Of a stretch of DNA of 12,897 nucleotides, positions 1 to 6,564 are shown piece after piece; the stretch's first letter is position 1; each line of letters starts with the position of its first letter. Origin of the DNA: Oscillospiraceae bacterium (GTDB taxonomy: Bacteria; Bacillota_A; Clostridia; Oscillospirales; Oscillospiraceae); NCBI GenBank assembly GCA_017516785.1, contig JAFXAV010000008.1, forward strand, positions 1-12,897, written 5' to 3'. The notes under the pieces are model-generated. The model worked only from the letters and a program-made list of their open reading frames with translations. It was not told where the DNA came from and did not search any database. Both the position numbers and the translations under genes were made by a program.

Positions 1-120
1 CTTTGGGGAGGGTGGCCGAGCGATAGCGAGGTCGGGAGAGGTTTCAGAAAAATGTACTGCATGCACCCCTCTTCCGTCACGGCTTACGCCGTGCCACCTT
101 CCCCAGAGGGGAAGGCTTTT
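1..120. repeat. GC-rich palindromic dispersed repeat (cut by window edge)
   Basis: Bases 1-16 and 93-108 are inverted copies of each other with 14 of 16 positions paired. Inside lies a perfect 6-bp hairpin (78-83 with 88-93, loop TTAC). At the right edge is a perfect 8-bp hairpin (97-104 with 108-115, loop AGA) followed by CTTTTCT. The right arm could therefore pair either with the left arm or locally. Sequences of this type recur in intergenic spaces of gut Oscillospirales genomes, which I state from memory. No reading frame here looks like a gene. The right-hand hairpin plus T run could also terminate a rightward transcript entering from outside the window. Confidence 0.6.
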
Positions 121-148
121 CTCGTCGCCAAACTGCAATTTATCTCTC

Positions 149-187
149 CAAAAATTAGAACCGGAGCAGTCTTCTGACTGCTCCGGT
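149..187 (-). terminator. Rho-independent terminator of the DUF1846 gene
   Basis: A perfect 11-bp inverted repeat (160-170 with 177-187, loop of 6) begins 6 nt beyond the DUF1846 stop codon. On the minus strand it is followed by TTCTAATTTTT (159-149), a U-rich tract. The plus-strand side lacks a T run, so it should act on leftward transcription only. Confidence 0.85.
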
Positions 188-192
188 CATTA

Positions 193-1659
193 TTATCCTT
201 TGTATTTGGGTTCGCAGGTAAGGTTGACGCCCAGGCGCTTGAAGACCTTTTCGTCAACGGGGGACAGAATCACCGTGGAGTGAACCTCGCTGCCCCGGAG
301 ACCTGCCAGCTGCTCCATGGCCAGCTCTGCCGTGGGATTGGTGGCAGCACAGATGGACAGAGCGATCAGGGTCTCGTCGGTATGGAGTCTGGGATTACGG
401 TTGCCCAGATGGTCCACCTTCAGATGCTGAATGGGATCCAGAACCACAGGAGAAATCAGATGGAGTTTATCCCGCATGCCGCCGAGGGTCTTCAGGGCAT
501 TCAGCAGCAGCGCGGAGGATGCACCCAGAACCTCGGAGGTCTTGCCGGTGACAATGCGGCCGTCAGGCAGCTCCATGGCTGCGGCGGGGTGGCCGGTAGC
601 CTCTTCCTTGGCAAGAGCCGCGGCAACTACCTTACGGTCTTCCTTGGTGACGCCCACCTTCTTCATCAGCAGTTCCAGCTTCAGAACCACGTCATCGGAG
701 AGCTTGCCCTTCTTCTGCTCGCAAAGGGCAGTGTAGTACCGACGGATGATCTCCTGACCGGAGGCATCCCGGACGGCTTCGTCATCGAAGATGCAGTTGC
801 CCACCATGTTGACACCCATGTCCGTGGGGGACTTGTAGGGGCAGTGACCCAGCAGCTTTTCAAACATGGCAACCAGCACAGGGAATGCTTCCACGTCCCG
901 GTTGTAGTTGACGGTGGTCTCGCCGTAGGCTTCCAGATGGAAGGGGTCGATCATGTTGACGTCCGCCAGGTCGGCAGTTGCTGCCTCATAGGCCAGATTG
1001 ACAGGGTGATTCAGAGGCAGGTTCCAGACAGGGAAAGTCTCGAACTTGGCATAGCCGGACTGAATGCCCATCTTGTGCTCATGATACAGCTGGCTCATGC
1101 AGGTGGCAAGTTTGCCGCTGCCGGGGCCGGGAGCGGTGACCACAACCAGTTCTCTGGTGGTCTCGATGTAGTCATTTCTGCCGTAACCCTCATCGCTGAC
1201 GATACCGGCAATGTTGTAGGGATAGCCTTCGATGGCATAGTGGTGATAGACCTTCAGGCCGATGCTCTCCAGACGGGACTGGAAAGCCTTTGCCTGAGGC
1301 TGCTCATTGTAGCGGGTCAGAACCACGCTGGACACATAAAGGCCCAGACCACGGAAGATGTCGATCAGACGGATCACATCCCGGTCATAGGTAATGCCCA
1401 AATCGCCGCGGACCTTGTTCTTTTCGATATCGGCTGCGTTGATTGCAATGACCATCTCCACCTGGTCCTTCAGCTGCAGCAGCATCCGCAGCTTGGAGTC
1501 AGGCTGGAAACCGGGCAGAACCCGGGATGCGTGGAAATCGTCATAGAGCTTGCCGCCGAACTCCAGATACAGCTTGCCGCCGAACTGGGCCAGCCGCTGC
1601 CGGATATGTTCAGACTGCGTCTGCAGGTACTTCTCGTTGTCAAATCCAATCTTAACCAT
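193..1659 (-). CDS. DUF1846 domain-containing protein
   Basis: A 488-aa protein whose whole length matches my memory of the DUF1846 family, a widespread Firmicutes family of about 490-500 aa with solved structures but no established function. The N-terminus ([11 protein letters not shown], then [22 protein letters not shown] near residues 31-52) is the family signature. Residues 176-183 (APGPGSGK) form a P-loop-like glycine-rich segment, which hints at nucleotide or phosphate binding; this is inference. No signal peptide or membrane segment is visible, so it is probably cytoplasmic. I chose the ATG at 1659 over an upstream in-frame start at 1689 because AGAGGCG sits about 7 nt before it and the N-terminus then fits the family. 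The gene is monocistronic, with its own promoter and terminator, and divergent from lrgA. Confidence 0.9.
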   Translation of the reverse strand: MVKIGFDNEKYLQTQSEHIRQRLAQFGGKLYLEFGGKLYDDFHASRVLPGFQPDSKLRMLLQLKDQVEMVIAINAADIEKNKVRGDLGITYDRDVIRLIDIFRGLGLYVSSVVLTRYNEQPQAKAFQSRLESIGLKVYHHYAIEGYPYNIAGIVSDEGYGRNDYIETTRELVVVTAPGPGSGKLATCMSQLYHEHKMGIQSGYAKFETFPVWNLPLNHPVNLAYEAATADLADVNMIDPFHLEAYGETTVNYNRDVEAFPVLVAMFEKLLGHCPYKSPTDMGVNMVGNCIFDDEAVRDASGQEIIRRYYTALCEQKKGKLSDDVVLKLELLMKKVGVTKEDRKVVAAALAKEEATGHPAAAMELPDGRIVTGKTSEVLGASSALLLNALKTLGGMRDKLHLISPVVLDPIQHLKVDHLGNRNPRLHTDETLIALSICAATNPTAELAMEQLAGLRGSEVHSTVILSPVDEKVFKRLGVNLTCEPKYKG

Positions 1660-1697
1660 CGATGACGCCTCTTTTCCCAAAATAATCAATTACCGTT

Positions 1698-1726
1698 ATT
1701 ATACTAAACCACCGGGAAAATAGCAA
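1698..1726 (-). promoter_or_regulatory. Sigma-A promoter for the DUF1846 gene
   Basis: On the minus strand, TTGCTA (1726-1721) and a perfect TATAAT (1703-1698) are separated by 17 bp. Transcription would start near 1691, giving a short leader of about 30 nt to the ATG at 1659. It stands back to back with the lrgA promoter, the -35 boxes about 27 bp apart, so a regulator bound between them could affect both. Confidence 0.75.
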
Positions 1727-1747
1727 GAAATTTGCCAAAGTTTTTGT

Positions 1748-1781
1748 TGTCATTGACATTCCAAATCTTAGCAGCTATAAT
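1748..1781 (+). promoter_or_regulatory. Consensus sigma-A promoter for lrgAB, with dyad at the -35
   Basis: TTGACA (1753-1758) and TATAAT (1776-1781) with a 17-bp spacer match the housekeeping consensus at every position. The -35 box is embedded in an 11-bp palindrome, TGTCA-T-TGACA (1748-1758), which could serve as an operator half or be chance. The start site should be near 1788, which rules out the in-frame TTG at 1782 as a translation start for lrgA. Confidence 0.85.
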
Positions 1782-1811
1782 TTGGTAGAATCCCTCAAAG
1801 GAGGTCATTTT

Positions 1812-2174
1812 TTGAAATATTTAAAACAAATCTGTCTGATCCTGCTCTTTTCATTTTTGGGTGAATTGCTGAAAGCCCTGCTGCCCTTCCCCATCCCTGC
1901 CTCCATCTATGGCATGGTGCTGCTGTTCGGTGCCCTGATGCTGAAGATTCTGCCCGGAGAAGCCGTCCGGGACAGCGGCGCATTCCTGACTTCCGTTCTG
2001 CCGCTGCTTTTTGTGGCTCCCGCGGTTAACCTCATTGACTGCTGGGATCAGATAAAGCCGGTGGTCATTCCTCTGGCTGCTCTGATTCTGGTCACTACGG
2101 TTCTGACCTTCGGTGTTTCGGGTCTGGTGACCCAGTGGCTCGTCAGCCGGAAGGGAGAAAAAGCCGATGAATGA
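1812..2174 (+). CDS. lrgA: LrgA/CidA family membrane protein (TTG start)
   Basis: A 120-aa hydrophobic protein with about four membrane segments, the usual length and shape of the LrgA/CidA holin-like family. Family hallmarks are LLPFPIPASIYGMVLLF (around residues 23-39) and the VLPLLFVAPAV segment around 66-76. LrgAB/CidAB proteins were first described as modulators of murein hydrolase export and programmed lysis. Homologous pairs in Bacillus and Streptococcus are now linked to pyruvate uptake. Which role applies here cannot be told from sequence. No ATG lies near the N-terminus; I place the start at TTG 1812 because a strong AAAGGAGG ends 7 nt upstream. The reading frame continues upstream to 1782, but that would include the ribosome site and start before the transcript. 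It overlaps lrgB by 8 nt, so the two are translationally coupled. Confidence 0.88.
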   Translation: MKYLKQICLILLFSFLGELLKALLPFPIPASIYGMVLLFGALMLKILPGEAVRDSGAFLTSVLPLLFVAPAVNLIDCWDQIKPVVIPLAALILVTTVLTFGVSGLVTQWLVSRKGEKADE

Positions 2175-2859
2175 TTTTATTTCCTCCAGCGCCTTTTTCA
2201 GTGCCGCCCTGACCCTTATCGCCTTTTCCTTCGCCAGCGCCTGTCAGAAAAAGTGGAAACTGGCCATCCTGAACCCCATTCTGATTTCCGCTGCTCTGAT
2301 TATCGCCATTCTGCAGCTGCTGGATATTCCCAACGCCTCGTACCAGGCCGGCTGTCAGGTGCTTTCCTTCCTGCTGACCCCTGCCACCATTTGTCTGGCC
2401 ATTTCCTTTTACGACCAGTTCCAGAAACTGAAGTCGCACCTTCCCGCTGTGGCAGCGGGCGTTCTGGCAGGAACGGTTGCCAGTCTCGGCTCCGTGTGGC
2501 TGCTTTCAAACCTTTTGGACCTTGACCGGGTCATCATGCTGTCCCTGTTGCCCAAGAGTGTCACCACCGCCATCGGCGTTGCCCTCAGCCAGGAAATCGG
2601 CGGCATCGGCGCCATCACCACCGCCGCCATCGTCATCACCGGAATCCTGGGCAATATCATGGGCCCCGCCCTGTGCAAACTCCTCCGGCTGAAAAGCGAA
2701 GTCGCCCAGGGTGTCGCCTTCGGCACCGCTTCCCATGTCATCGGCACTTCCAAGGCTGTGCAGCTGAGTGAGCTCACCGGCGCTGTCAGCAGTCTGTCCC
2801 TGACTCTGGCGGGCCTCATCACGGCAATCGCCATGTCCTTCCTGGCACAGTATCTGTAA
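2167..2859 (+). CDS. lrgB: LrgB/CidB family membrane protein
   Basis: A 230-aa polytopic membrane protein of the LrgB family, full length. Recognisable conserved blocks are LLTPATICLAISFY (69-82), LPKSVTTAIGVALSQE with the following Gly-rich stretch (129-148), and GTASHVIGTSKA (186-197). LrgB acts together with LrgA in the cytoplasmic membrane, either in control of lysis or as a two-part carrier for pyruvate or related small acids in some Firmicutes. The ATG at 2167 lies inside the end of lrgA (overlap of 8 nt), which fixes the two as one operon. The GGAAGGGAGAAA stretch just upstream serves as the ribosome site. No lytSR-type two-component regulator is present in this window. Confidence 0.9.
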   Translation: MNDFISSSAFFSAALTLIAFSFASACQKKWKLAILNPILISAALIIAILQLLDIPNASYQAGCQVLSFLLTPATICLAISFYDQFQKLKSHLPAVAAGVLAGTVASLGSVWLLSNLLDLDRVIMLSLLPKSVTTAIGVALSQEIGGIGAITTAAIVITGILGNIMGPALCKLLRLKSEVAQGVAFGTASHVIGTSKAVQLSELTGAVSSLSLTLAGLITAIAMSFLAQYL

Positions 2860-2863
2860 AAGT

Positions 2864-2893
2864 AAAGCAGACATCGAAAGATGTCTGCTTTTT
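2864..2893 (+). terminator. Rho-independent terminator after lrgB
   Basis: A perfect 12-bp stem (2864-2875 with 2880-2891) is closed by a GAAA tetraloop and runs into five T residues (2889-2893). It starts 5 nt after the lrgB stop and separates lrgAB from ruvCAB. Confidence 0.92.
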
Positions 2894-2919
2894 CATGCCT
2901 CACATCCCGAAAAAAGTGA

Positions 2920-2948
2920 TAGTCAAAACTGAACAAATGTGTTATGAT
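2920..2948 (+). promoter_or_regulatory. Extended -10 promoter of ruvCAB, overlapped by a degenerate LexA-like box
   Basis: TATGAT (2943-2948) preceded directly by TGT (2940-2942) forms an extended -10. A weak -35, TAGTCA (2920-2925), lies 17 bp upstream. Within the spacer, GAACAAATGTGT (2931-2942) resembles the Gram-positive SOS box CGAACRNRYGTTYC: the left half is intact and the right half is degenerate, with about three mismatches in total. LexA control of ruv genes is known in several bacteria, but here it remains a suggestion. Confidence 0.6.
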
Positions 2949-2989
2949 AGCATATAGAATTATGACTTATCGGGAAAGGGGGAGCTAAA

Positions 2990-3502
2990 ATGCGGATTCT
3001 GGGCATTGACCCGGGTTACGGCATCACGGGTTTCGGCCTGGTGGATGCCCAGCGGGGCCAGTTCCGGCTGCTGCGCTGCGGCGCCATTACCACGCCTCCC
3101 AATACCGATTTCTCCTGGCGATTGGAAGTCATTTATAATGATATGGTGGAGCTGCTTCGGGTGACAAAGCCCGATGTGGTGGCCATCGAAGAGCTGTTCT
3201 TCGGCCACAATGTCACCACCGGCATCGGCGTTGCCCAGGCCCGCGGCGTGATCCTTCTTGCCATCCGGAAGGCCGGTATCGAAGTCCACTCCTACACCCC
3301 CATGCAGGTCAAACAGTCGGTAGTCGGCTACGGCAGCGCCAGCAAGCGGCAGATTCAGGACATGACCAAGCGGCTTCTGCATCTGGACGCCATGCCCAAG
3401 CCCGACGATGCCGCCGACGCCATTGCCATCGCCCTCTGCCATGGCCGAAGCACCACATCCCTTCTGGCCCAGGCCCACAAACATCAGGGAGGCTTTATAT
3501 GA
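2990..3502 (+). CDS. ruvC: Crossover junction endodeoxyribonuclease RuvC
   Basis: A 170-aa protein of the usual RuvC length. It is the dimeric nuclease that cuts Holliday junctions symmetrically during recombinational repair. The N-terminal RILGIDPGYGITGFG places the first catalytic acid at D7. The other three are E67 (in AIEELFF) and D140 and D143 (in PDDAADA), so the full acidic tetrad is present. The segment MQVKQSVVGYGSASKRQI (105-122) is the conserved basic DNA-contact region. The start is ATG 2990 with a GGGGGAG ribosome site about 7 nt upstream. It is the first gene of ruvCAB and overlaps ruvA by 4 nt (ATGA), as expected for the resolvasome operon. Confidence 0.97.
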   Translation: MRILGIDPGYGITGFGLVDAQRGQFRLLRCGAITTPPNTDFSWRLEVIYNDMVELLRVTKPDVVAIEELFFGHNVTTGIGVAQARGVILLAIRKAGIEVHSYTPMQVKQSVVGYGSASKRQIQDMTKRLLHLDAMPKPDDAADAIAIALCHGRSTTSLLAQAHKHQGGFI

Positions 3503-4104
3503 TTTACTACGTTTCCGGTCCCGTCACCGTGCTGGAACCCGGCCTTGCGGTCATCGACTGCGGCGGCGTGGGCTACGGCTGCCGGGTTACCGCCTATACC
3601 GCCGGACAGCTGAAGCTGAACCAGAGCGCTCGGCTTTACATCACCGAATCCATCCGGGAGGATGCTCACGACCTCTACGGCTTCATCTCCAAGGAGGAGC
3701 AGCGCTGCTATGAGCTGCTGACCTCCGTCAACGGCGTGGGTCCCAAGGCTGCCATGGCAATTCTGTCCTCCGGCGGACCTCAGAATTTCACCCTCGCCGT
3801 CATGACCGGCAACGAGAAGATGCTCACCGCCGCCCAGGGCGTGGGCAAGAAGATCGCCCAGCGCATCATTCTGGAACTGAAAGACAAAATCGGCGGAGGC
3901 AGCATGGAGCTGGACTTCTCCGGCGGTGCCGCCGTTGCCGCACCTGTCCAGGCAAACAATGCCGCTGCCCTGGCCCATGCGGCGCTGCAGGAGCTGGGTT
4001 ATTCCGCCGCAGAGATCAATGTGGCCCTGAAGGGCGTGGACCCCAAGGCTACCACCGAAGAAATGGTTCGTTATGCCCTGAGAGCTATGGTTCTCAAAGG
4101 GTAA
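3499..4104 (+). CDS. ruvA: Holliday junction branch migration protein RuvA
   Basis: A 201-aa protein of standard RuvA length. RuvA tetramers bind the four-way junction and load the RuvB motor. The N-terminal OB-fold domain (about 1-64) ends in REDAHDLYGF, with E54 and D55 matching the acidic pin that separates strands. Two helix-hairpin-helix motifs follow, near 74-91 (SVNGVGPKAA) and 108-126 (AAQGVGKKIAQR). After a Gly/Ala-rich flexible linker (about 132-152), the C-terminal domain III (about 153-201, LQELGYSAAEI) contacts RuvB. AGGGAGG at 3487-3493, inside the end of ruvC, is the ribosome site. The 4-nt overlap with ruvC indicates coupled translation. Confidence 0.97.
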   Translation: MIYYVSGPVTVLEPGLAVIDCGGVGYGCRVTAYTAGQLKLNQSARLYITESIREDAHDLYGFISKEEQRCYELLTSVNGVGPKAAMAILSSGGPQNFTLAVMTGNEKMLTAAQGVGKKIAQRIILELKDKIGGGSMELDFSGGAAVAAPVQANNAAALAHAALQELGYSAAEINVALKGVDPKATTEEMVRYALRAMVLKG

Positions 4105-4113
4105 GGAGGTACT

Positions 4114-5151
4114 ATGAGCTTAGAATTTTCCGAAGAAATTTCCGCGCCGATTATTTCTCCCACCTTCGCCCCCCAGGATACCGGTGAAATCGGCCTGCGC
4201 CCCAAAATGCTCTCCGACTACACCGGTCAGGAGAAGGCAAAGGGCAATCTATCCATCTATATTGAAGCCGCCCGGTTGAGAAACGAGCCCCTGGATCATA
4301 CCCTGCTCTATGGCCCTCCGGGTCTCGGCAAAACCACTCTGGCTGGTGTCATCGCCAACGAGATGGGCGCGGGCATCCGCATCACCTCCGGTCCCGCCAT
4401 CGAAAAACCCGGCGACCTGGCAGCGCTGCTGACCAACCTGAACCCCGGCGATATCCTCTTCATCGACGAAATCCACCGTCTGAACCGGGTTGTTGAAGAA
4501 ATTCTCTACCCTGCCATGGAGGACTTCGCCATCGACATCATCGTGGGCAAGGGCCCCAGCGCCAACTCCATCCGTCTGGATCTCCCGAAATTTACCCTGG
4601 TAGGCGCCACCACTCGGGCAGGCCAGCTGTCTGCGCCTCTGCGTGACCGCTTCGGCGTGAACCTCCGCCTGGAACTGTACACACCCGAGGAACTGGCCAA
4701 GATTGTCACCCGATCCGCCACCATTCTGGGCATGCCCATTGCCCCCGAGGGCGCCATGGAGATTGCATCCCGCAGCCGCGGCACTCCCCGAATCGCCAAC
4801 CGGTTCCTGCGCCGTGTCCGTGACTTTGCCATGGTCCTGGGCGACGGCACCATCACCAAGGAAGCCGCCGACCTGGCCCTGTCCCGTCTGGAAGTGGACA
4901 AGCTGGGCCTGGACAACATCGACCGCCGGATGCTCACCGCCATCATTCAGAACTATAACGGCGGCCCCGTGGGCCTCGAAACCCTCGCTGCCACCATCGG
5001 TGAAGAGGCCGTGACATTGGAAGATGTGTACGAACCCTATCTGATGCAGCTGGGATTTTTGACCCGTACCCCCCGTGGCCGCTGTGTCACGCCTCTGGCT
5101 TACGACCATCTTCACATCCCCTACGACGGCCAGCAGCAGTTCTCCATCTGA
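4114..5151 (+). CDS. ruvB: Holliday junction branch migration DNA helicase RuvB
   Basis: A 345-aa AAA+ ATPase of usual length that forms the hexameric motor pulling DNA through the RuvA-bound junction. Visible motifs in order are Walker A GPPGLGKT (67-74), Walker [10 protein letters not shown] (115-123), sensor 1 GATTRAG (164-170), the arginine-finger segment APLRDRFG (174-181) and sensor 2 in [12 protein letters not shown] (223-234). The C-terminal winged-helix DNA-binding domain is complete (around 270-340, including [16 protein letters not shown]). ATG 4114 is preceded by AAGGAGG (4103-4109), which overlaps the ruvA stop codon. It is the last gene of ruvCAB; nothing in the sequence looks divergent. 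Confidence 0.98.
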   Translation: MSLEFSEEISAPIISPTFAPQDTGEIGLRPKMLSDYTGQEKAKGNLSIYIEAARLRNEPLDHTLLYGPPGLGKTTLAGVIANEMGAGIRITSGPAIEKPGDLAALLTNLNPGDILFIDEIHRLNRVVEEILYPAMEDFAIDIIVGKGPSANSIRLDLPKFTLVGATTRAGQLSAPLRDRFGVNLRLELYTPEELAKIVTRSATILGMPIAPEGAMEIASRSRGTPRIANRFLRRVRDFAMVLGDGTITKEAADLALSRLEVDKLGLDNIDRRMLTAIIQNYNGGPVGLETLAATIGEEAVTLEDVYEPYLMQLGFLTRTPRGRCVTPLAYDHLHIPYDGQQQFSI

Positions 5152-5193
5152 CCGAAAAAAGCGTTGCGTTTGCAACCGTTTTCTTCGGGTTTT
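5152..5193 (+). terminator. Probable terminator after ruvB
   Basis: An imperfect long hairpin begins immediately after the ruvB stop. The left arm 5152-5167 pairs with 5172-5188 around the loop GTTT, with a few mismatches or bulges. The outer CCGAA/TTCGG and inner GTTGC/GCAAC segments pair well. A short run, GTTTT, follows (5189-5193). It is weaker than the other terminators in the window, but it fits the operon end and the new promoter downstream. Confidence 0.5.
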
Positions 5194-5222
5194 CTGGCAA
5201 AATCCTGAAAACCTGCACAAAA

Positions 5223-5276
5223 ATAATCCATTTAGGATTGACAATTCTCTTCCATTTGTGTATAATCCGATTTAGG
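5223..5276 (+). repeat. Direct repeat bracketing the zinc-ribbon gene promoter
   Basis: ATAATCCATTTAGG (5223-5236) recurs as ATAATCCGATTTAGG (5262-5276), identical except for one inserted G and 39 bp apart. The first copy ends 1 nt before the -35 box and the second overlaps the -10 box. The first copy also forms an inverted repeat, AATCC-ATTTA-GGATT (5225-5239), that runs into the -35. This placement suggests paired operator sites for a regulator, but it could be a small duplication. Confidence 0.5.
5238..5266 (+). promoter_or_regulatory. Consensus sigma-A promoter of the zinc-ribbon gene
   Basis: TTGACA (5238-5243) and TATAAT (5261-5266) match the consensus exactly with a 17-bp spacer. Transcription should begin near 5273. 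Such a strong promoter fits the codon choice of the gene behind it, which favours CGT, GCT and AAG codons more than its neighbours, as abundant proteins do. Confidence 0.88.
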
Positions 5277-5365
5277 CGGATTTCCGCCAAAGTATTAGAC
5301 TCCGCGTTTTTCCAACAGTTTCAGTGGGTTTCACGGGGCAAAAAACCGAAGAGAGGTATTTCCAA
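5273..5365 (+). promoter_or_regulatory. 5' leader of the zinc-ribbon gene
   Basis: About 93 nt separate the expected transcription start from the ATG. The leader opens with a dyad, GGCGG-ATTT-CCGCC (5275-5279 with 5284-5288), that would put a hairpin at the 5' end of the mRNA, or serve as an operator at the start site. Two similar 12-mers follow in tandem (AGTTTCAGTGGG 5317-5328, GGTTTCACGGGG 5327-5338). I recognise no known riboswitch or leader peptide here. Confidence 0.4.
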
Positions 5366-5644
5366 ATGTACGAAGACAAGACTTTAGTTTGCAAAGAGTG
5401 CGGCAAGGAATTCGTTTTCACCGCTGGTGAGCAGGAATTCTACGCAGAGCGCGGCTTCCAGAACGAGCCCCAGCGCTGCAAGGCTTGCCGTGATGCTCGC
5501 AAGAACGCAACCCGTGGCCCCCGTGAGTTCTTCACCGCTACCTGCGCTCGTTGCGGCGGCGAGGCAAAGGTTCCCTTCCAGCCCAAGTCCGACCGTCCCG
5601 TGTTCTGCAGCGAGTGCTTCGCTCAGATGCGCGCCAACGGCTAA
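5366..5644 (+). CDS. Double zinc-ribbon protein (zinc-ribbon plus CxxC-x17-CxxC)
   Basis: A 92-aa soluble protein with eight cysteines in four CxxC knuckles. C9/C12 with C38/C41 form the first ribbon, of the probable zinc-ribbon family that shares FVFTAGEQEFYAERGF (16-31). C60/C63 with C81/C84 form the second, with exactly 17 residues between the pairs, the CxxC-x17-CxxC domain. Zinc binding is a safe inference; the cellular role of this widespread Firmicutes family is not established, and nucleic-acid or ribosome association is possible. The ATG at 5366 is preferred over one at 5324 because GAGAGG lies 9 nt before it and homologues begin near this point. The gene is monocistronic with a strong promoter and terminator, and its codon bias suggests high expression. 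Confidence 0.88.
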   Translation: MYEDKTLVCKECGKEFVFTAGEQEFYAERGFQNEPQRCKACRDARKNATRGPREFFTATCARCGGEAKVPFQPKSDRPVFCSECFAQMRANG

Positions 5645-5661
5645 TTTTTGCAAATAAACAT

Positions 5662-5698
5662 CCGGGCAGACCGCAAGGTTTGCCCGGTTTGTCTTTTT
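5662..5698 (+). terminator. Rho-independent terminator of the zinc-ribbon gene
   Basis: An 11-bp stem (5662-5672 with 5677-5687, one G-U pair) with a GCAA tetraloop is followed by TTTGTCTTTTT. It lies 17 nt after the stop codon. Confidence 0.92.
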
Positions 5699-5730
5699 GC
5701 ATTAAGTTTACATAACGCATTTTACATTTT

Positions 5731-5774
5731 GATTTTTACAAAATCTTGTCAGACAAAATACATCGTGATATAAT
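5731..5774 (+). promoter_or_regulatory. Strong extended -10 promoter of the DUF5058-aconitase X operon, with upstream dyad
   Basis: TTGTCA (5746-5751) and TATAAT (5769-5774) are 17 bp apart, with TGA (5766-5768) making an extended -10. Abutting the -35 is a perfect 6-bp inverted repeat, GATTTT-TAC-AAAATC (5731-5745), a candidate binding site for an activator or repressor. The start site would be near 5781, giving a leader of about 25 nt. No other promoter or terminator is evident until after the sixth gene, so the whole set is probably one transcript. Confidence 0.8.
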
Positions 5775-5805
5775 AAATTATTATCTATTTTATGGAGGTG
5801 TTTCC

Positions 5806-6552
5806 ATGACATTCAGCACCAATCATCCGGTTCTCTATATCCTCGCCGGTATTATTGTTGCCGTGGTTCTGGCCCAGTCCGTCTGTTTTCTGGTGAAAGC
5901 AATGAAGCGCAGCAAGGAAATCGGCATGGATCAGACCAAGATCAAAAAAAACATCAAAACCGCCGCCGTTTTTACCGTTGCCCCGGCGGTGTCCATCGTC
6001 ATCAGTGTCATTACCCTAGCCAAGAGCCTGGGTATTCCCCTGCCTTGGCTGCGTCTGTCCGTGGTGGGTTCTCTCAGCTATGAGGCCATTGCCGCTTCCA
6101 ATGCCGTCAGCGCCATGGGTCTGGAGCTTGGCCGCATCAGCGAGCTTACCGCCCAGCAGTATGTGAACATCAGCCTGGTCATGACCATTTCCATCCTGGT
6201 GGGCATCTGGCTGGTTCCCGTCATCGGCAAAAAGCTTCTCGGCGGCATGAGCAAGCTGGAAGCCAAGGATAAAATATGGGCCGATATTTTCCAGAGCGCC
6301 ATGTTCATCGGTATGATTGCCGCTTTCCTGGGTTTTGTTTTCTGCGATTTCTCCACTCTGTGGAATGCTCCCGCAGGCGTCACTCCTACTTCCGGTCTGA
6401 TTGCTCCCTGTGTCATGGGCGTTTCCGCTCTGATTATGGTAGTGCTGGGTCTTGCCATGCGCAAGTGGAAGTGGTTGGGCGATTACGCACTGCCCATCAG
6501 CTTGGTCCTCGGCATGGCTTCTGCCATTCCCATCACCGCATGGCTGGGTTAA
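5806..6552 (+). CDS. DUF5058 family membrane protein (putative transporter component)
   Basis: A 248-aa polytopic membrane protein that I recognise as DUF5058, a Firmicutes family without assigned function. About six or seven hydrophobic segments are visible: roughly 8-30, 52-73, 83-105, 118-141, 160-180, 197-217 and 228-247. Short basic loops follow the first (KAMKRSKE, 31-38) and the sixth (MRKWKW, 218-223). Between segments 3 and 4 is a polar loop (LGRISELTAQQ, 108-118). The start is ATG 5806, 7 nt after GGAGG; the frame is open back to 5746, but that point is the promoter -35 box. It is the first gene of the operon and lies 12 nt before a second membrane protein. The two together look like an uptake system for the substrate processed by the downstream enzymes; that role is inference from context. 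Confidence 0.8.
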   Translation: MTFSTNHPVLYILAGIIVAVVLAQSVCFLVKAMKRSKEIGMDQTKIKKNIKTAAVFTVAPAVSIVISVITLAKSLGIPLPWLRLSVVGSLSYEAIAASNAVSAMGLELGRISELTAQQYVNISLVMTISILVGIWLVPVIGKKLLGGMSKLEAKDKIWADIFQSAMFIGMIAAFLGFVFCDFSTLWNAPAGVTPTSGLIAPCVMGVSALIMVVLGLAMRKWKWLGDYALPISLVLGMASAIPITAWLG

Positions 6553-6564
6553 GGAGGTAATGCT

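Noticed and set aside
193..1659. Tandem FGGKLY repeat near the N-terminus of the DUF1846 protein as a recent duplication
   Set aside because: The second copy belongs to the family's conserved LYLEFGGKL segment and the first differs little from what homologues have, so it is not convincing as a duplication.
280..1665. 461-aa plus-strand open frame
   Set aside because: It lies wholly opposite the DUF1846 gene, has low-complexity Gly/Gln/His/Asp composition typical of antisense frames in GC-rich genes, and matches no family I know.
1782..1811. Upstream TTG start for lrgA
   Set aside because: It lies directly after the -10 box and before the expected transcript start, and would place the ribosome site inside the gene.
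4249..5244. 331-aa minus-strand open frame opposite ruvB
   Set aside because: ruvB is certain; the opposing frame is Gly/Gln/His-rich and lacks recognisable domains, so it is a coding shadow.
5746..5805. Upstream start for the DUF5058 gene
   Set aside because: The codon is the promoter -35 box; GGAGG lies just before ATG 5806.
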